Shown piece by piece: positions 1 to 8,822 of a DNA stretch of 64,000 bases. Source of the DNA: Streptomyces laurentii (GTDB lineage: Bacteria > Actinomycetota > Actinomycetes > Streptomycetales > Streptomycetaceae); contig AP017424.1 in the NCBI GenBank assembly GCA_002355495.1, forward strand, positions 372,001 to 436,000. Direction: 5' to 3'. Within the stretch, counting starts at the first letter, position 1. Every line of letters begins with the position of its first letter. Made by a program: the position numbers and the translations under genes. The notes beneath the pieces were generated by a model. It made no database searches and was not told the DNA's origin. It was given only the letters and a program-made list of their open reading frames with translations.

Positions 1-1541
1 GGCAGCAAGGCGGCGAGTTCGGCACGCGGGCGGCCGAGGGGCAGCTCGTCGAACCGGGACGGGGGAAGCACGCTGGTCGTCAACTGCCAGGCCAGGTAGA
101 CGGCTGCGAAGAAGGCGGCGGCGACGGCGGGAGCCACGAAGGCGGCGACGGAGCGGCGGCGGGCGGCACTCCGTACGGAGGCGAGGCGTGCGACGGACTC
201 CGGTGTGCCGGTGTCCGGTGTGCCGGTGTCCGGTGTGCCGGTGTCCGGTGTGCCGGTGTCCGGTGTGCCGGTGTCCGTACCGGGGGCCGGGTAGGCGGCC
301 CCTGGACCCGGCCCGAGGAGAGCGGGCGGAGTCTCCGGCCGCGACGCCGCCGTATCCGGAGAGGCCGCGACCTGGTGTGGGAGGACCGCGGTGACACGGA
401 ATCCGCCCTGGTACGGGCCGGTCCACAACGAACCGCCGAGCACCGTCACCCGCTCCCTGAGCCCCGTCAGACCTCTGCCGCCGGCGCCGATCGTCGGGCC
501 TTCGGCCGCGCACACCGGCCGGTCGCCGGAGGGAGCGGTGTTCACGACGTTCACGCGGGTACGGTCGGCCTCGTGCGAGATCCGCACCCGGATCTCCCCG
601 TCAGGCGCGTGCTTCACCGCGTTGGTGAGTGCCTCCTGCACGGCCCGGTACATGCCCCGTCGGACCAACGGGGACAGCACGGGCATCGCCCCGCGCCGCT
701 CCCAGCGCACCGGCACCCCCGACGCGACCGCCCGTGCGAGGAGGTCCTCGACGGTGTCGGTGAGGGGCAGGCCCGCCCCCGGTTCCGTTCCGGCCGGGTC
801 ATGCAGGACCGCGACGGTCTCGCGTAGCTGCTCCACGGCGTCCGCGATCGTCCCGCGCAGGTCGGCGAGGTCGGCGCGGTCGCGGTCGGTGAGGTCGGGA
901 GAGAGTTCCAGGGCCCCGGCGCGCAGGGCGACCAGGCTCAGCACGTGTCCGAGGGAATCGTGCATGTCGGCCGCGATGTCCGCGCGTTCGGTCAGCCGCG
1001 CCCGCTCGGCGACCAGGTGCTGGCGCTCCTCCAGGCTTCGGGCCAGCCGCCAGCCCTCTCGCACCAGTTCGCGCCGGCCGCGCCGGTGCCGTCCGGCCAG
1101 CCAGGGCAGCAGGAGGGCGGCGGGAAGCACGGTCAGCGCGTAGAACCACCACACGGCCTGCGTCCGGAGCACCGCGCACGTCACGAGATCGAGGGCGAGA
1201 CAGCCGGACAGGACGAGGAGCGGGCGTCGCGCCGCGGCGACCCGGGCCCCCAGCAGACAGCTGAGTGCGGCCAGCGAGAGGACCTGGGCGTTGGCGGGGG
1301 TCGCCGGGTCGGCCATTCCCAGCGCGCACAGTCCGTTGACCAGGACGACCGCGGTCCCCGGCCGGCGCCGGGACAGCGGTACGGCAATCGCCAGGACGGC
1401 CAACGGGAGGCTCAAGTCCCAGACCGGCGAGGCCGACGCGCCCGCGTCCCGGAACCCGTAGCCGGTGGCAGCGGCGAGCACGCCCCACAGGGCCGCGTCG
1501 CCGCACACCCGTCTGGCCGGGGGCATGCGCAGGTACGGCAT
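1..1541 (-). CDS. Sensor histidine kinase (HisKA_3/NarL type) with extra C-terminal membrane segment, partial
   Basis: Reading down from an ATG whose first base is 1541, the frame stays open to the window edge, so the 3' end is missing. The N-terminal ~150 residues are hydrophobic helices. The dimerisation box reads ADMHDSLGH with the phospho-acceptor His near residue 194. The ATP-binding domain ends with GAGGRGLTGLRERV near residues 352-365. This is the layout of NarL/DesK-family kinases that phosphorylate LuxR-type regulators. After the kinase come five DTGTP repeats (about residues 423-447), then a further hydrophobic helix (about 460-485, VAAFVAPAVAAAFFAAVYLAW) and an apparently extracytoplasmic segment. 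That C-terminal addition is unusual for the family. The gene lies 120 bp downstream of the ABC transporter genes on the same strand. Its likely partner is the response regulator at 3786-4472. Confidence 0.88.
   Translation of the reverse strand, partial: MPYLRMPPARRVCGDAALWGVLAAATGYGFRDAGASASPVWDLSLPLAVLAIAVPLSRRRPGTAVVLVNGLCALGMADPATPANAQVLSLAALSCLLGARVAAARRPLLVLSGCLALDLVTCAVLRTQAVWWFYALTVLPAALLLPWLAGRHRRGRRELVREGWRLARSLEERQHLVAERARLTERADIAADMHDSLGHVLSLVALRAGALELSPDLTDRDRADLADLRGTIADAVEQLRETVAVLHDPAGTEPGAGLPLTDTVEDLLARAVASGVPVRWERRGAMPVLSPLVRRGMYRAVQEALTNAVKHAPDGEIRVRISHEADRTRVNVVNTAPSGDRPVCAAEGPTIGAGGRGLTGLRERVTVLGGSLWTGPYQGGFRVTAVLPHQVAASPDTAASRPETPPALLGPGPGAAYPAPGTDTGTPDTGTPDTGTPDTGTPDTGTPESVARLASVRSAARRRSVAAFVAPAVAAAFFAAVYLAWQLTTSVLPPSRFDELPLGRPRAELAALL
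201..275. repeat. Five exact copies of a 15-bp tandem repeat inside the kinase gene
   Basis: The unit cggtgtgccggtgtc is repeated five times without change. It is a multiple of three and reads DTGTP on the minus strand, so copy-number change would lengthen or shorten the linker between the kinase core and the C-terminal membrane helix without breaking the frame. Confidence 0.95.
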
Positions 1542-1661
1542 GGTGCGTCGACCGTCCTTCCGGTGTATGTCCTTGCCTTCCGGGTCGATTCTGCGGGACG
1601 GTCCCGACGCCCGGTGCGGGAGTGGGCCCGCCGAGGGCCTGGAACGGCCACGGCGTCGGAG

Positions 1662-2480
1662 TCAGGCGTCCCGTCGACGCAGTACGTAGAGGCCGATCAG
1701 GTGCGCGGCCACGGCCCACGCCGCCACGATCAGGACGGCCGGCACCGGTCCGTACGGCGCGTCGGCGGCGGGGCGCATGAAGTGCTCCCCCGCACCGTGC
1801 GGGAGCTGGTCGTTGAGGACGGCGAGTGCCGGGCCGCCCAGGCCCAGGAGGATGCTGGGCAGCGCCCACAGGAGGGTGGCGAGGATCGAGAGCGCGCCGG
1901 CCGGATGGCGCGTGGCGAAGGCCACCCCGACGGTCAGCACCGCGACCAGGGCGTAGTAGAGACCGACCGCGAGGACTTGAAGGGCAGCCGGGCCGGCTTC
2001 GAAGGAGGCCCGGCCCCCGAACCCCGTCCAGGCCACCGCCGTGCCCACGACGGCGAACGTGGTCCCGGCGACGAACGCCACCACCGCCGCCACCAGTGCC
2101 TTCGCGGCGTGGACCCGGTGCCGCCGTGGAACCGACAGGAGAGAGGCCCGCACACTGCCCGTCGCGTACTCGGAGGTGACCGCGACCGTGGCCAGGACGA
2201 CGACCGTGAACTGGACGAGGACGGCGGAGGAGGCCGCCGCGTTCCCGACGGGCTGTACCGGATGCTCGTTGATGCGGGCGATCGAGGCGTAGTAGTAGGT
2301 GAAGACACCGGTGATCGCGAGACCCGCCAGAAGACAGAGATAGGGGGCTCGGACGGACCACAGCTTGGTCCACTCGCCGGCGACGGCCCCGGCGAACGCT
2401 CCGGGTGCGCCTCGGTCGGGAGCGCCGGGGACGCCGGGGGGCGGGTCCTCGCGCCTGGCGGATGTCGTCAGGGTGGTCAC
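1662..2480 (-). CDS. ABC-2 type transporter permease
   Basis: A 272-residue membrane protein. The cytoplasmic N-terminus (EWTKLWSVRAPY) leads into about six hydrophobic helices, with the usual ABC-2 loop TSEYATGSVRASLLSVPRRHRV after the second helix. This is the pattern of permeases of bacitracin/daunorubicin-type exporters and of stress-sensing ABC systems. The start overlaps the stop of the upstream ATPase by 4 bp (ATGA), so the two are translationally coupled and should form one transporter. The substrate cannot be read from sequence. The association with a two-component system suggests a role in cell-envelope stress or drug efflux, which is inference. Confidence 0.88.
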   Translation of the reverse strand: MTTLTTSARREDPPPGVPGAPDRGAPGAFAGAVAGEWTKLWSVRAPYLCLLAGLAITGVFTYYYASIARINEHPVQPVGNAAASSAVLVQFTVVVLATVAVTSEYATGSVRASLLSVPRRHRVHAAKALVAAVVAFVAGTTFAVVGTAVAWTGFGGRASFEAGPAALQVLAVGLYYALVAVLTVGVAFATRHPAGALSILATLLWALPSILLGLGGPALAVLNDQLPHGAGEHFMRPAADAPYGPVPAVLIVAAWAVAAHLIGLYVLRRRDA

Positions 2481-3508
2481 GGTCGTCCCCCTTCGTTCGG
2501 CGCCGCGAGCGCGGCGTTCATGTCCACGGCATTCGTATCCGCGGCATTCGTGTCCGCGGCATTCGTGTCCGCGGCATTCGTGTCCGCGGCGCCGCCGCCC
2601 GTCGTGTACTCGACGCTGCGCGCGGTCAGGTCCATGTACGCCTGCTCCAGCGAGACCCGGACGTCGCTCAGCTGGTGCAACCGGACCCGGCAGTGGTGGG
2701 CCAGGTCGCCGATCTCGGCCGCGGTGCGGCCCTCGACGGTGAGTTCGCCGGACTCGGAGGTCTCGACGGTCACCCTGTCAGCCGCCATGAGGCGGCGGAC
2801 CAGCGTCGCCCTTTCCTCGGGGTCGGGCACCACGGCGCGCGCCGACGCGGGAGAGGCAGCGGCCAGGAACTCGGTCATGGAGGTGTCGCTCAGCAACCGC
2901 CCGCGTCCGATGACGACGAGATGGTCGGCCGTCAGCTGCATCTCGCTCATCAGATGGCTGGAGAGGAACACGGTGCGGCCCTGCGCCGCCTGTTCGCGGA
3001 CGAGCCCGCGAATCCACCGCACACCGTCCGGATCGAGACCGTTGACCGGCTCGTCCAGGACGAGCACCGGCGGATCGCCGAGCAGCGCGCCCGCCACCCC
3101 GAGCCGCCCGCTCATGCCGAGCGAGTACGTGCCCGCGGGCCGGCGGGCCGCCTTGGCCAGGCCCACCCGCTCCAGCACCTCGTCCACGCGACGCGGCGGG
3201 ATGCCGTTCGACCGGGCCTGGGCGATCAGATGCGTACGGCCGGAGCGGGCCGGGTGGACGGCCCGGGCATCCAGCATCGCGCCGACCGCGCACAGCGGCC
3301 TGCGCAGGTCCGCGTAGCGCCGCCCGGCGATCAGGGCCTGCCCGCGCGTGGGATGGTCCAGGCCCAGAATCATGCGCATGGTGGTGGACTTCCCGGCCCC
3401 GTTGGGGCCGAGGAAACCGGTCACGTGGCCGGCCCGGACATCGAATGTCAGCTCGTCCACGGCGAGGGTGCCGCCGTAGCGTTTGGTCAGTCCCCGGAGG
3501 GTGATCAC
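2477..3508 (-). CDS. ABC transporter ATP-binding protein
   Basis: A 343-residue ATPase. Walker A GPNGAGKST lies at about 34-42, a signature-like SLGMSGR at about 129-135, Walker B VLVLDEP at about 148-154, followed by the H-loop histidine in SSHLMSEM. The C-terminal ~30 residues are built from ADTNA repeats. The single complete nucleotide-binding domain plus a ~100-residue regulatory tail fits exporters that pair with ABC-2 permeases. It is the first gene of the operon ATPase-permease-kinase and is divergent from the response regulator across ~275 bp. Confidence 0.92.
   Translation of the reverse strand: MITLRGLTKRYGGTLAVDELTFDVRAGHVTGFLGPNGAGKSTTMRMILGLDHPTRGQALIAGRRYADLRRPLCAVGAMLDARAVHPARSGRTHLIAQARSNGIPPRRVDEVLERVGLAKAARRPAGTYSLGMSGRLGVAGALLGDPPVLVLDEPVNGLDPDGVRWIRGLVREQAAQGRTVFLSSHLMSEMQLTADHLVVIGRGRLLSDTSMTEFLAAASPASARAVVPDPEERATLVRRLMAADRVTVETSESGELTVEGRTAAEIGDLAHHCRVRLHQLSDVRVSLEQAYMDLTARSVEYTTGGGAADTNAADTNAADTNAADTNAVDMNAALAAPNEGGRP
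2528..2587. repeat. Four copies of a 15-bp tandem repeat at the 3' end of the ATPase gene
   Basis: The unit ggcattcgtgtccgc occurs four times; the first copy has one substitution. On the minus strand it encodes ADTNA-type repeats in the ATPase tail. It is unrelated in sequence to the 15-bp repeat in the neighbouring kinase gene but has the same length and is also in frame. Confidence 0.93.
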
Positions 3509-3785
3509 GGAATTCCTTCGTGTCGGTCACGGACCGCGGAATACAGCTCGCGAAAGGTGACGGCTGTGGTGACGGTGACAGTGACGGGCCGCACGCCGAC
3601 GTGCGGCCGGCCCGGAGCGGCTGCCCCGTTTCCCGTACGGAAGCGACGCTAGGAGTCCGCGGCGCCCGCTCCCACCGGTCGAACGGCAGCGGCGTCCTGC
3701 CTTTCGTCAGGGGTGCCCTCCGCCCCTGGGTGGATCTCGGGCACTCGGCATCCGCGCGATGGCGCGTCGGCCGTAGGCTCGCCGT

Positions 3786-4472
3786 GTGGAAGAGACGACA
3801 CCCGGCAGTCGGCCGGTCCGGGTCCTTGTGGCCGACGACGAGGCGTTGGTCCGCGCCGGGGTGCTGGCCGTCCTGGCCAGGGACCCGCACGTCGTAGTGG
3901 TCGCCGAGGCGAGCAACGGGCACGAGGCCCTCGCGCTGACCCGCCGGCACCGTCCGGACGTGGTCCTGCTGGACATCCAGATGCCCGGCATGGACGGGCT
4001 GACGGCGGCCGCGCGGCTCCACCAGGAGTCGGCCGCGGTCGGTGTGATCATGCTGACCACCTTCGGCCAGGACGAGTACATCACCCGCGCCCTGGAGGAA
4101 GGCGCCGACGGCTTCCTGCTGAAGGCCGACGATCCGAGGGAACTCCTCAACGGCGTACGGGCCGTGGGCGCCGGCGGCGCCTACCTGTCCCCCAGAGTCG
4201 CCGGCCGCGTCATCACCGGGATGCGCGCCCACCGGGCGGCACACCCCCACCGCTCGCTGGAGCGGCTCACGGAACGGGAACGCCAGGTACTGGCCGGACT
4301 CGGGGCCGGGCAGTCCAACGCGGAGATCGCGAGCGGTCTGCACCTGGTCGAAGGCACGGTGAAGGCCCACGTCAGCGCGGTGCTCTCGAAGCTGGGCGCG
4401 CGCAACCGGGTGGAGGCGGCCATCGTCGCGTACGAGGCCGGTCTGACGCCGTCACGCCGGGCCCTGCCGTGA
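3786..4472 (+). CDS. NarL/LuxR-family response regulator
   Basis: A 228-residue two-component regulator with a GTG start. The receiver domain holds the acidic pair in VADDEAL and the phospho-acceptor Asp in VVLLDIQMPGMDG. The switch Thr lies in IMLTTFGQDEY and the conserved Lys in LLKADDPRELL. The C-terminal HTH begins LTERERQVLAGLGAG and contains the recognition helix region VEGTVKAHVSAVLSKLG. It should be phosphorylated by the HisKA_3 kinase at the left edge and control the divergent ABC operon. The regulator and kinase are separated by the transporter genes rather than sitting side by side. Confidence 0.92.
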   Translation: MEETTPGSRPVRVLVADDEALVRAGVLAVLARDPHVVVVAEASNGHEALALTRRHRPDVVLLDIQMPGMDGLTAAARLHQESAAVGVIMLTTFGQDEYITRALEEGADGFLLKADDPRELLNGVRAVGAGGAYLSPRVAGRVITGMRAHRAAHPHRSLERLTERERQVLAGLGAGQSNAEIASGLHLVEGTVKAHVSAVLSKLGARNRVEAAIVAYEAGLTPSRRALP

Positions 4473-4568
4473 ACGGGCGAGGGCCCCGACCGGAGGCGGA
4501 CGAGGAAACACTGTTCGTCCCCGTGGTCGGCAGCCGCTGAAGGGTTCACCCCGCTCGGCAAGGACGAG

Positions 4569-4597
4569 TTGACACACGCGCGGGATGGGGTGGATAG
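4569..4597 (+). promoter_or_regulatory. Putative vegetative promoter for the secreted HAD protein
   Basis: A consensus TTGACA box at 4569-4574 is followed after 17 nt by GGATAG at 4592-4597, a fair match to a Streptomyces -10 element. It lies ~125 bp before the ATG at 4722. The call rests on sequence only. Confidence 0.4.
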
Positions 4598-4721
4598 GAG
4601 TGGCTCTTGAGGGGAAGTTCTCTCGAGCACGCGGGGCCACAGGGGTGCCCCAGGCATCCGGTTGTCACGTACCTGACATGGAAGCACCTGTGCGACGCGT
4701 CAAAGAGAGGCATGAACCGCC

Positions 4722-5357
4722 ATGAACAGACTGTCCTTCCGTGGCTTACGCCGTACCGGTCTCGCGATTCTGGGCGCCGCGATGGCGTCGGCCACGCTGG
4801 GAACCTCGGCGAGCGCGGCCGCGCCGTCGGACACGGCGCCCGCCGCCGCGGCCGGGGCAGGGACGGCGGCCTCGCGCGGATGCGCCGTCGTCTATTTCGA
4901 CCTGGGCGAGACCCTGGTGCACACGGACGAGGACTCCCGCATCGGCTACCTGCCCGGCGCGGCCGCCTATCTGCGCACGCTGCGGGAACGGCACATCAAG
5001 GTCGGGCTGATCACCAACGTGCCGTCCTCCTGGGGCGCGACGGACGCCGAGCGTGCCGCCACCCTGAAGAAGGAGATCGACGGGTCCTGGAAGGGTTCCG
5101 TTCCCTTCGCCTGGGAGGACTTCGGCGACCGGATCCTCACTCCGCGCACCGAGGCGGAGCGCAAGCCGGCGCCCGTCCTCTGGGAGCGCGCCAGGACGCG
5201 GGCACACGGCTGCCGGCTGGTCTACGAGGCGGAGACGTCCGCGGAGACCGACGTCGCGGTCTCGCTCGGTTACCTGGCCTACCAGACGGGGCTGCCGTCT
5301 CGTCCCGCCTACCTCCCGGTCCGCGTGATCAAACGACTGGCGCACGGCTCCCGCTGA
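4722..5357 (+). CDS. Secreted HAD-like hydrolase family protein
   Basis: A 211-residue protein with an export signal (RRTGLAILGAAMASATLGTSASAAA). The mature part shows HAD motif I in VVYFDLGETLV (DxGxT), a motif II-like segment GLITNVPSS, and a motif III Lys in AERKPAPVLW. The usual acidic motif IV is weak: the matching region is YEAETSAETDV. HAD enzymes are mostly phosphatases, but the first catalytic Asp is followed by LGET rather than the common x-D-G-T. Activity is therefore likely but the substrate is unknown. The start is supported by GAGAGG 11 nt upstream. It stands alone and converges on the MFS gene. Confidence 0.75.
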   Translation: MNRLSFRGLRRTGLAILGAAMASATLGTSASAAAPSDTAPAAAAGAGTAASRGCAVVYFDLGETLVHTDEDSRIGYLPGAAAYLRTLRERHIKVGLITNVPSSWGATDAERAATLKKEIDGSWKGSVPFAWEDFGDRILTPRTEAERKPAPVLWERARTRAHGCRLVYEAETSAETDVAVSLGYLAYQTGLPSRPAYLPVRVIKRLAHGSR

Positions 5358-5460
5358 CGCGCCCGCACGGATCGCCGCGGGTCCACGCCCGCCTCCATCC
5401 CGCCCCCCACGCCCATGCCCGCGCCCGCGCCCAGCGAGAGAGCGCGGGCGTGAGCCCCTC

Positions 5461-6810
5461 CTACACGACGGCCTTGGGGTGCGGTTCCGGCGTCCGCGGC
5501 TCCTCCGCTCCCCCGGGGCCGTACCGCATCGCCCGGGCGCGCAGCACCAGTTGGAACACGCCGAGCAGGACCGCGCTCGCCAGGGCGCTGTGCCAGAGCA
5601 GGGCGTCCAGGCGTCCGGCGGAGAGGTAGGCGCCCACGGCGACGGCCGCGAGGGCGCACACCCCTCGGTCCACGATCGACTCGACCGACAGGAGCGTCGC
5701 CCGCGGAGCGCCGGCGGGCACGGCGTCGTTGACCAGCTTGCGCTGGATCGGATACGCGAATCCGGCGGCGGCGGCGAAGAGACAGAGCAGGGTGACGACC
5801 GTCCAGGGCCCGCCAAGTGTGATGCCCGCCAGGGTGCCCGCGAGGACGAGACTGAGGACGGACACCCAGGCGACCGGGGACAGCCGGCGCCCGAGCCACT
5901 GGGGCCGCGCCGAGCCCACGGCCTCCGCCACCGTCATGGCGGCGAGCACCGTGCCGTGCGAGGCCTCGCCGATGCCGTGGTCGAGCAGGATCGGCTGGAA
6001 GAGGTTCACCTGGCAGATCCTGGACAGCGTGAACACGGCCACTCCCTGCACCATCACCAGGACCAGCCACGGTGAGGCGGCGAGGCCGCGCAGCGCGGCC
6101 TTCGCCTCGCCCAGCGAACCGCCGCGCCCGCGCTTGGCCGTTCCGCCCCCGCCCGAGCGGCCCGGCCCGTCCGTACGCCGTGCCGCGGCGGAGGTGGCCG
6201 CGCGGGGCAGAGCCAGGACGCAGGCCAGGGAGCCCGCCGCGCTCACGGCGCTCAGAAGATACGGAGCGGGGTGGGCCAGGGACATCAGCGGACCGACCAG
6301 CGGCCAGCACACGACCTTCGCGGCCAGTCCGAGCGCCCGGGCCGTGCCCTCCGCCTTCAGGTAGTGCTCCTCGCACCCCTCGGCGCGCAGTCCGTCGTAC
6401 AGATAGGCGCTGGCCGCTCCCGAAGTAAGCGAGCGGCCTGCGGCGATGGCCAGGAAGTGGACGAGGAAGCCGGTGTACGAGGCACTGAAGACCGGGGTGA
6501 GGTTCGCCGCCGTCATCACGACGGCGCCGGCCCACAGGCAGTTGCGCGTGCCGATGCGGTCGGCGATCAGCCCGGTCGGGACCTCGAAGAGGCAGAAGGC
6601 CACGTAGTAGATGCTCTGGATGCCGAAGATCTGCCCGTCGGAGAGGCCGGCGTCCTTCTGGTAGGCGTAGAAGACCGGCATCCACCACAGCAGGTTGAAC
6701 AGGAGCTGAAAGCCGTGATTGAGCCGGATGATGCGCCGGGCGGTGCCGGTCAGGGAGCCGGCGGCGAGCGTTGACGCGCCGGCGGGGCGCGGGAGGCGGG
6801 GGCGGCTCAC
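5461..6810 (-). CDS. MFS transporter, last gene of the ATP-grasp/dikinase operon
   Basis: A 449-residue major facilitator protein. The N-terminal half has VPTGLIADRIGTRN, the typical loop 2-3 motif, and the chain forms about 12 hydrophobic segments with a basic, Gly-rich central cytoplasmic loop. The start chosen is GTG at 6810, which overlaps the TGA of the dikinase gene by 4 bp (GTGA). The longer ATG reading at 6867 would overlap the upstream gene by 61 bp and add a Pro/Arg-rich stretch. The strict coupling implies it exports, or protects against, whatever the two upstream enzymes make. Confidence 0.85.
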   Translation of the reverse strand: MSRPRLPRPAGASTLAAGSLTGTARRIIRLNHGFQLLFNLLWWMPVFYAYQKDAGLSDGQIFGIQSIYYVAFCLFEVPTGLIADRIGTRNCLWAGAVVMTAANLTPVFSASYTGFLVHFLAIAAGRSLTSGAASAYLYDGLRAEGCEEHYLKAEGTARALGLAAKVVCWPLVGPLMSLAHPAPYLLSAVSAAGSLACVLALPRAATSAAARRTDGPGRSGGGGTAKRGRGGSLGEAKAALRGLAASPWLVLVMVQGVAVFTLSRICQVNLFQPILLDHGIGEASHGTVLAAMTVAEAVGSARPQWLGRRLSPVAWVSVLSLVLAGTLAGITLGGPWTVVTLLCLFAAAAGFAYPIQRKLVNDAVPAGAPRATLLSVESIVDRGVCALAAVAVGAYLSAGRLDALLWHSALASAVLLGVFQLVLRARAMRYGPGGAEEPRTPEPHPKAVV

Positions 6811-8822
6811 AGCGCGTAGGGGCGGATCTGGACCAGGCGGAAGCCGCCTTGGTCGGTGAGCAGCCACTCGATGTCCAGCGGGCTGTCCACCCCGGGCGCG
6901 CCGAAGTGGGACTGCAGCAGCCGCCCGGTCAGGGAGAGGTCCGCCAGCCGGGCTCGTGTGGCGGCGGGCAGCGGCTCACTCGAGGAACCGAGGGCGACGG
7001 TACGCCCGCCTCCCTCGACGGTGTTGTAGAGGAACTGCTGCGGAAGGATCCTGCCCTCGACGACCTGCTCGGGCGATCCCGGCGAGCAGTTGAGGTAGAC
7101 GTTGCGGAAGTCCTCGCGCCGGGTCGGATTGCAGGTCACCAGGACGCCGCCGAGGACGGCCGGGACGTACGCCTGGATGATCACGCCCATGTACGTCTCG
7201 TCCGAGGAGATGCCCACCTGGTGGCGCAGCCGCACGCTGCGCGGGGAGAGCAGCGAGGCCCACACCTGCCGTACGGCATCAAGGAGTTGGCCCGCACCGT
7301 GCACGGCGGTGACCGAGTCGTAGACACCGGCCGCGGAAAAGCCGGGCAGGTCTTCGGCGTTGGAGGACGAGCGCACCACGAGGCGGCCGCCCGCGGCGAG
7401 CGGGGCGCGGCAGGCCCGGGTGATCTCCTGAGCGACGGAGTCGGGCATCGGGGTGTTCCGGACGAGCTGCTGGAGCTGCAGGCAGAGCGAGTCGAGCACG
7501 TCGGTGGCGTCGAGTTCGAGCGCCATCTTCAGCTTGCCGATGCCCTGTTGGAGCGCCGGGGAGGAGATGAGGAAGCGGTGCATGAGAGAGAACGGCAGGG
7601 CGACGCCCTCGGGTGCCTCGACGGTCTCGGCCACGAACGAGGCCGCGGCCGCGCGGAGTTCCACGGCTGAGGGCTGCCCGTGCAGGCCGAGCCGGGCCGC
7701 GAGATGTCCGTACAGGTTCTCCCGTGGCGGGCGGGGGCGGCCGTGGAACGCGGTGAGATCGGCCGTGCGGCTGTCGAGTACGTGATGCAGCTCCCCGAGG
7801 TTGGCCGCCTTGGTGCCGTAGCGGTCCCGGTCGGTGCCGCGCAGCCGGTGCAGGGAGAGCACGGGGGCGTCCTCCAGGAGCGGTGGTTCCAGCCGGATGC
7901 GCTGCTGGTGCCAGGCCGGGGCCCGCAGCTCCGGAACCTCCTCCATCCGCTCCAGGGTGATCTCGTCCTCGCGTACCCGGTAGCGGACCCAGGCGCCGTC
8001 CAGGCCGTCCTTCTCGACGAGCTGGTCCAGGTCGCGGACGATCGCGTTGGGGATGCCCCACCCGGAGGCGAGGACATTGGTGTGGGAGAGCGGAGTGATC
8101 GGCATGGTGTTGATGAATCCGGCCACTCTCCGCACGTCGTCCGGCAGGCAGGGCATGGCGACGATGTCCGACCAGCCGAGTCCGCCCGCCGCCGCCTGGT
8201 ACTCCTCCACGGTCCGGAAGCAGTGCAGTCGGCCGGTCGCCTCCCCGGGGTTGAGCGGCGTGCGGGTCCTGGTGCCGAAGAGCTGGTGGCCGAGGATACG
8301 CGGCACCCGCTGCTCGCTGATCGCGGCGAGTTCCTCCTCCTGGGCGTGGTTGGCCGGCTTGAGCAACAGCGGCAGTCTGCCGTCGAGGCGCTCGCGGACG
8401 AAGGAGTAGAAGAACTCCAGCAGTTCGCCGTGCATGGTGTCGGCCTCGGTCGTCTCCAGCACGAGGAAGGTCCGCTCGCGGCCGTCCGTGTCCCCGTCGG
8501 TGTGCAGGGAGAGCACTCCGAGGAGGAAACGGCGCCCGCGGTCCATGTAGACGGACGCGTTGAACTCGTCGAGAGTGGCGTCGAGTTCGGCGACGTCCAT
8601 ACCGAGGACCCGGGTGGCTATGTAGTCGACGTGGAAGGGATGCACGGCCGTGTCCAGCAGGTGCCAGGTGGACTCGGCGCGGTCGACGACGACTTTGAGG
8701 TACGGATGACCGGCCAGGACCCCGGACAGGGTACGGAACAGCGGCAGGGAGAGGTTCTCGCCGATGACCGTACGGTCGACGGCGTGTTCCGCCTCGTCGG
8801 CGGGAAGAGCGACCGTGCTCAT
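6807..8822 (-). CDS. PEP/pyruvate-binding-type dikinase with phosphohistidine domain before the ATP domain
   Basis: A 671-residue protein. Its C-terminal half is a PPDK_N/PEP-synthase ATP-binding domain: GTKAANLGEL (~336-345), VRSSSNAEDLPGFSAAGVYDS (~482-502) and a C-terminal DIEWLL...LVQIRP signature. Before it, ITPLSHTNVLASGWGIPNAIV (~242-262) resembles the swivelling phosphohistidine domain, with His247 as the candidate phosphate carrier. The first ~190 residues match nothing I recognise. The order His domain then ATP domain is that of glucan, water dikinases, not of PEP synthase or rifampin phosphotransferase. The start at 8822 overlaps the upstream ATP-grasp stop by 4 bp. Function is probably phosphoryl transfer from ATP to a small molecule; the acceptor is unknown. 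Confidence 0.82.
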   Translation of the reverse strand: MSTVALPADEAEHAVDRTVIGENLSLPLFRTLSGVLAGHPYLKVVVDRAESTWHLLDTAVHPFHVDYIATRVLGMDVAELDATLDEFNASVYMDRGRRFLLGVLSLHTDGDTDGRERTFLVLETTEADTMHGELLEFFYSFVRERLDGRLPLLLKPANHAQEEELAAISEQRVPRILGHQLFGTRTRTPLNPGEATGRLHCFRTVEEYQAAAGGLGWSDIVAMPCLPDDVRRVAGFINTMPITPLSHTNVLASGWGIPNAIVRDLDQLVEKDGLDGAWVRYRVREDEITLERMEEVPELRAPAWHQQRIRLEPPLLEDAPVLSLHRLRGTDRDRYGTKAANLGELHHVLDSRTADLTAFHGRPRPPRENLYGHLAARLGLHGQPSAVELRAAAASFVAETVEAPEGVALPFSLMHRFLISSPALQQGIGKLKMALELDATDVLDSLCLQLQQLVRNTPMPDSVAQEITRACRAPLAAGGRLVVRSSSNAEDLPGFSAAGVYDSVTAVHGAGQLLDAVRQVWASLLSPRSVRLRHQVGISSDETYMGVIIQAYVPAVLGGVLVTCNPTRREDFRNVYLNCSPGSPEQVVEGRILPQQFLYNTVEGGGRTVALGSSSEPLPAATRARLADLSLTGRLLQSHFGAPGVDSPLDIEWLLTDQGGFRLVQIRPYAL

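Noticed and set aside
201..275. Possible CRISPR array from evenly spaced 15-bp units
   Set aside because: The units are contiguous with no spacers, in frame inside a kinase gene, and no cas genes are present.
945..3317. A 790-codon plus-strand open frame across the kinase/ABC region
   Set aside because: It is antisense to two genes with clear motifs, and its product is Arg/Gly/Pro-rich low-complexity sequence typical of GC-rich shadow frames.
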